From: Candidatus Alloscybalousia intestinigallinarum
GTDB lineage: Bacteria; Bacillota_I; Bacilli_A; RF39; UBA660
Assembly (NCBI GenBank): GCA_018716115.1
Contig: DVKF01000038.1
Coordinates: 1-50,835, forward strand
Reading direction: 5' to 3'
Length of the DNA: 50,835 bases
How positions within the stretch are numbered: position 1 is the first letter of the stretch; each line of letters opens with the position of its first letter. A program made the translations under genes and the position numbers. A model generated the notes under the pieces. That model was not told where the DNA came from. It ran no database searches and worked only from the letters and a program-made list of their open reading frames with translations. Below are positions 50,828 through 50,835 of the stretch, one piece after another.

Positions 50828-50835
50828 AGTTGTTT

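Overview
The window looks like a low-GC (AT-rich) Bacillota chromosome, most likely an uncultured gut lineage of class Bacilli near Erysipelotrichales/RF39. This placement is inference. It rests on the AT-rich codon use, strong Shine-Dalgarno sites, a short Smc, the Firmicutes gene orders yutI-yutH/yutD/yunB and dacB-spmA-spmB, and large surface proteins (SipW/TasA-type leader, BspA-like repeats, DUF6273) common in gut Firmicutes. The sporulation genes (dacB, spmA, spmB, yunB, a yutH-like gene) imply an endospore former or a recent descendant of one. TGA acts as a stop in several intact genes, so the standard bacterial code applies. Most genes are on the minus strand.

Layout. 0.3-4.1 kb: operon of lactaldehyde reductase (FucO), a FIST-domain sensor-like protein and an aldehyde dehydrogenase. 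4.3-6.8 kb: pyrG, with an attenuator-like hairpin in its leader, and a class I amidotransferase-like hydrolase. 7.0-10.7 kb: a base-excision/oxidative DNA-damage group of mutY, a NUDIX hydrolase and an exonuclease III that is unusually fused to an S66 LD-carboxypeptidase. 10.8-12.9 kb: a divergent orphan MvaI/BcnI-type endonuclease gene and a decayed IS3-family element. 13.0-14.1 kb: twelve tRNA genes read as one unit. 14.2-22.2 kb: small conserved Bacilli genes (S1-domain, NifU-like, YutH-like, DUF1292, YutD, YunB) and an uncharacterised membrane-protein operon. 22.3-27.8 kb: ferredoxin, rluB, a DinG-like helicase and the dacB-spmA-spmB spore-cortex operon. 27.9-33.2 kb: an HEXXH-motif protein, a lipoprotein, trpS, a DUF3603 protein and a surface-protein pseudogene. 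33.4-38.5 kb: a Ca2+ P-type ATPase, a Pro/Thr-rich membrane-anchored protein, an M29 aminopeptidase and a Tyr-rich small protein. 38.5-50.8 kb: smc, a degenerate deacetylase-like protein, a large DUF6273 surface protein, a membrane protein, pnp, an HD hydrolase, rpsO with a three-way-junction leader, and a giant prepilin-like protein.

How the parts fit. FucO and the dehydrogenase could interconvert lactaldehyde, propanediol and lactate, with FIST as a sensor. MutY, NUDIX and ExoIII act on 8-oxoguanine damage. DacB/SpmA/SpmB/YunB serve spore cortex and maturation. pnp and rpsO are neighbours, as in many bacteria. The most striking non-coding signal is a run of ten G on the minus strand, lying between the -35 and -10 boxes of the prepilin-like gene at the right end. 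It looks like a slipped-strand (phase-variable) promoter switch.
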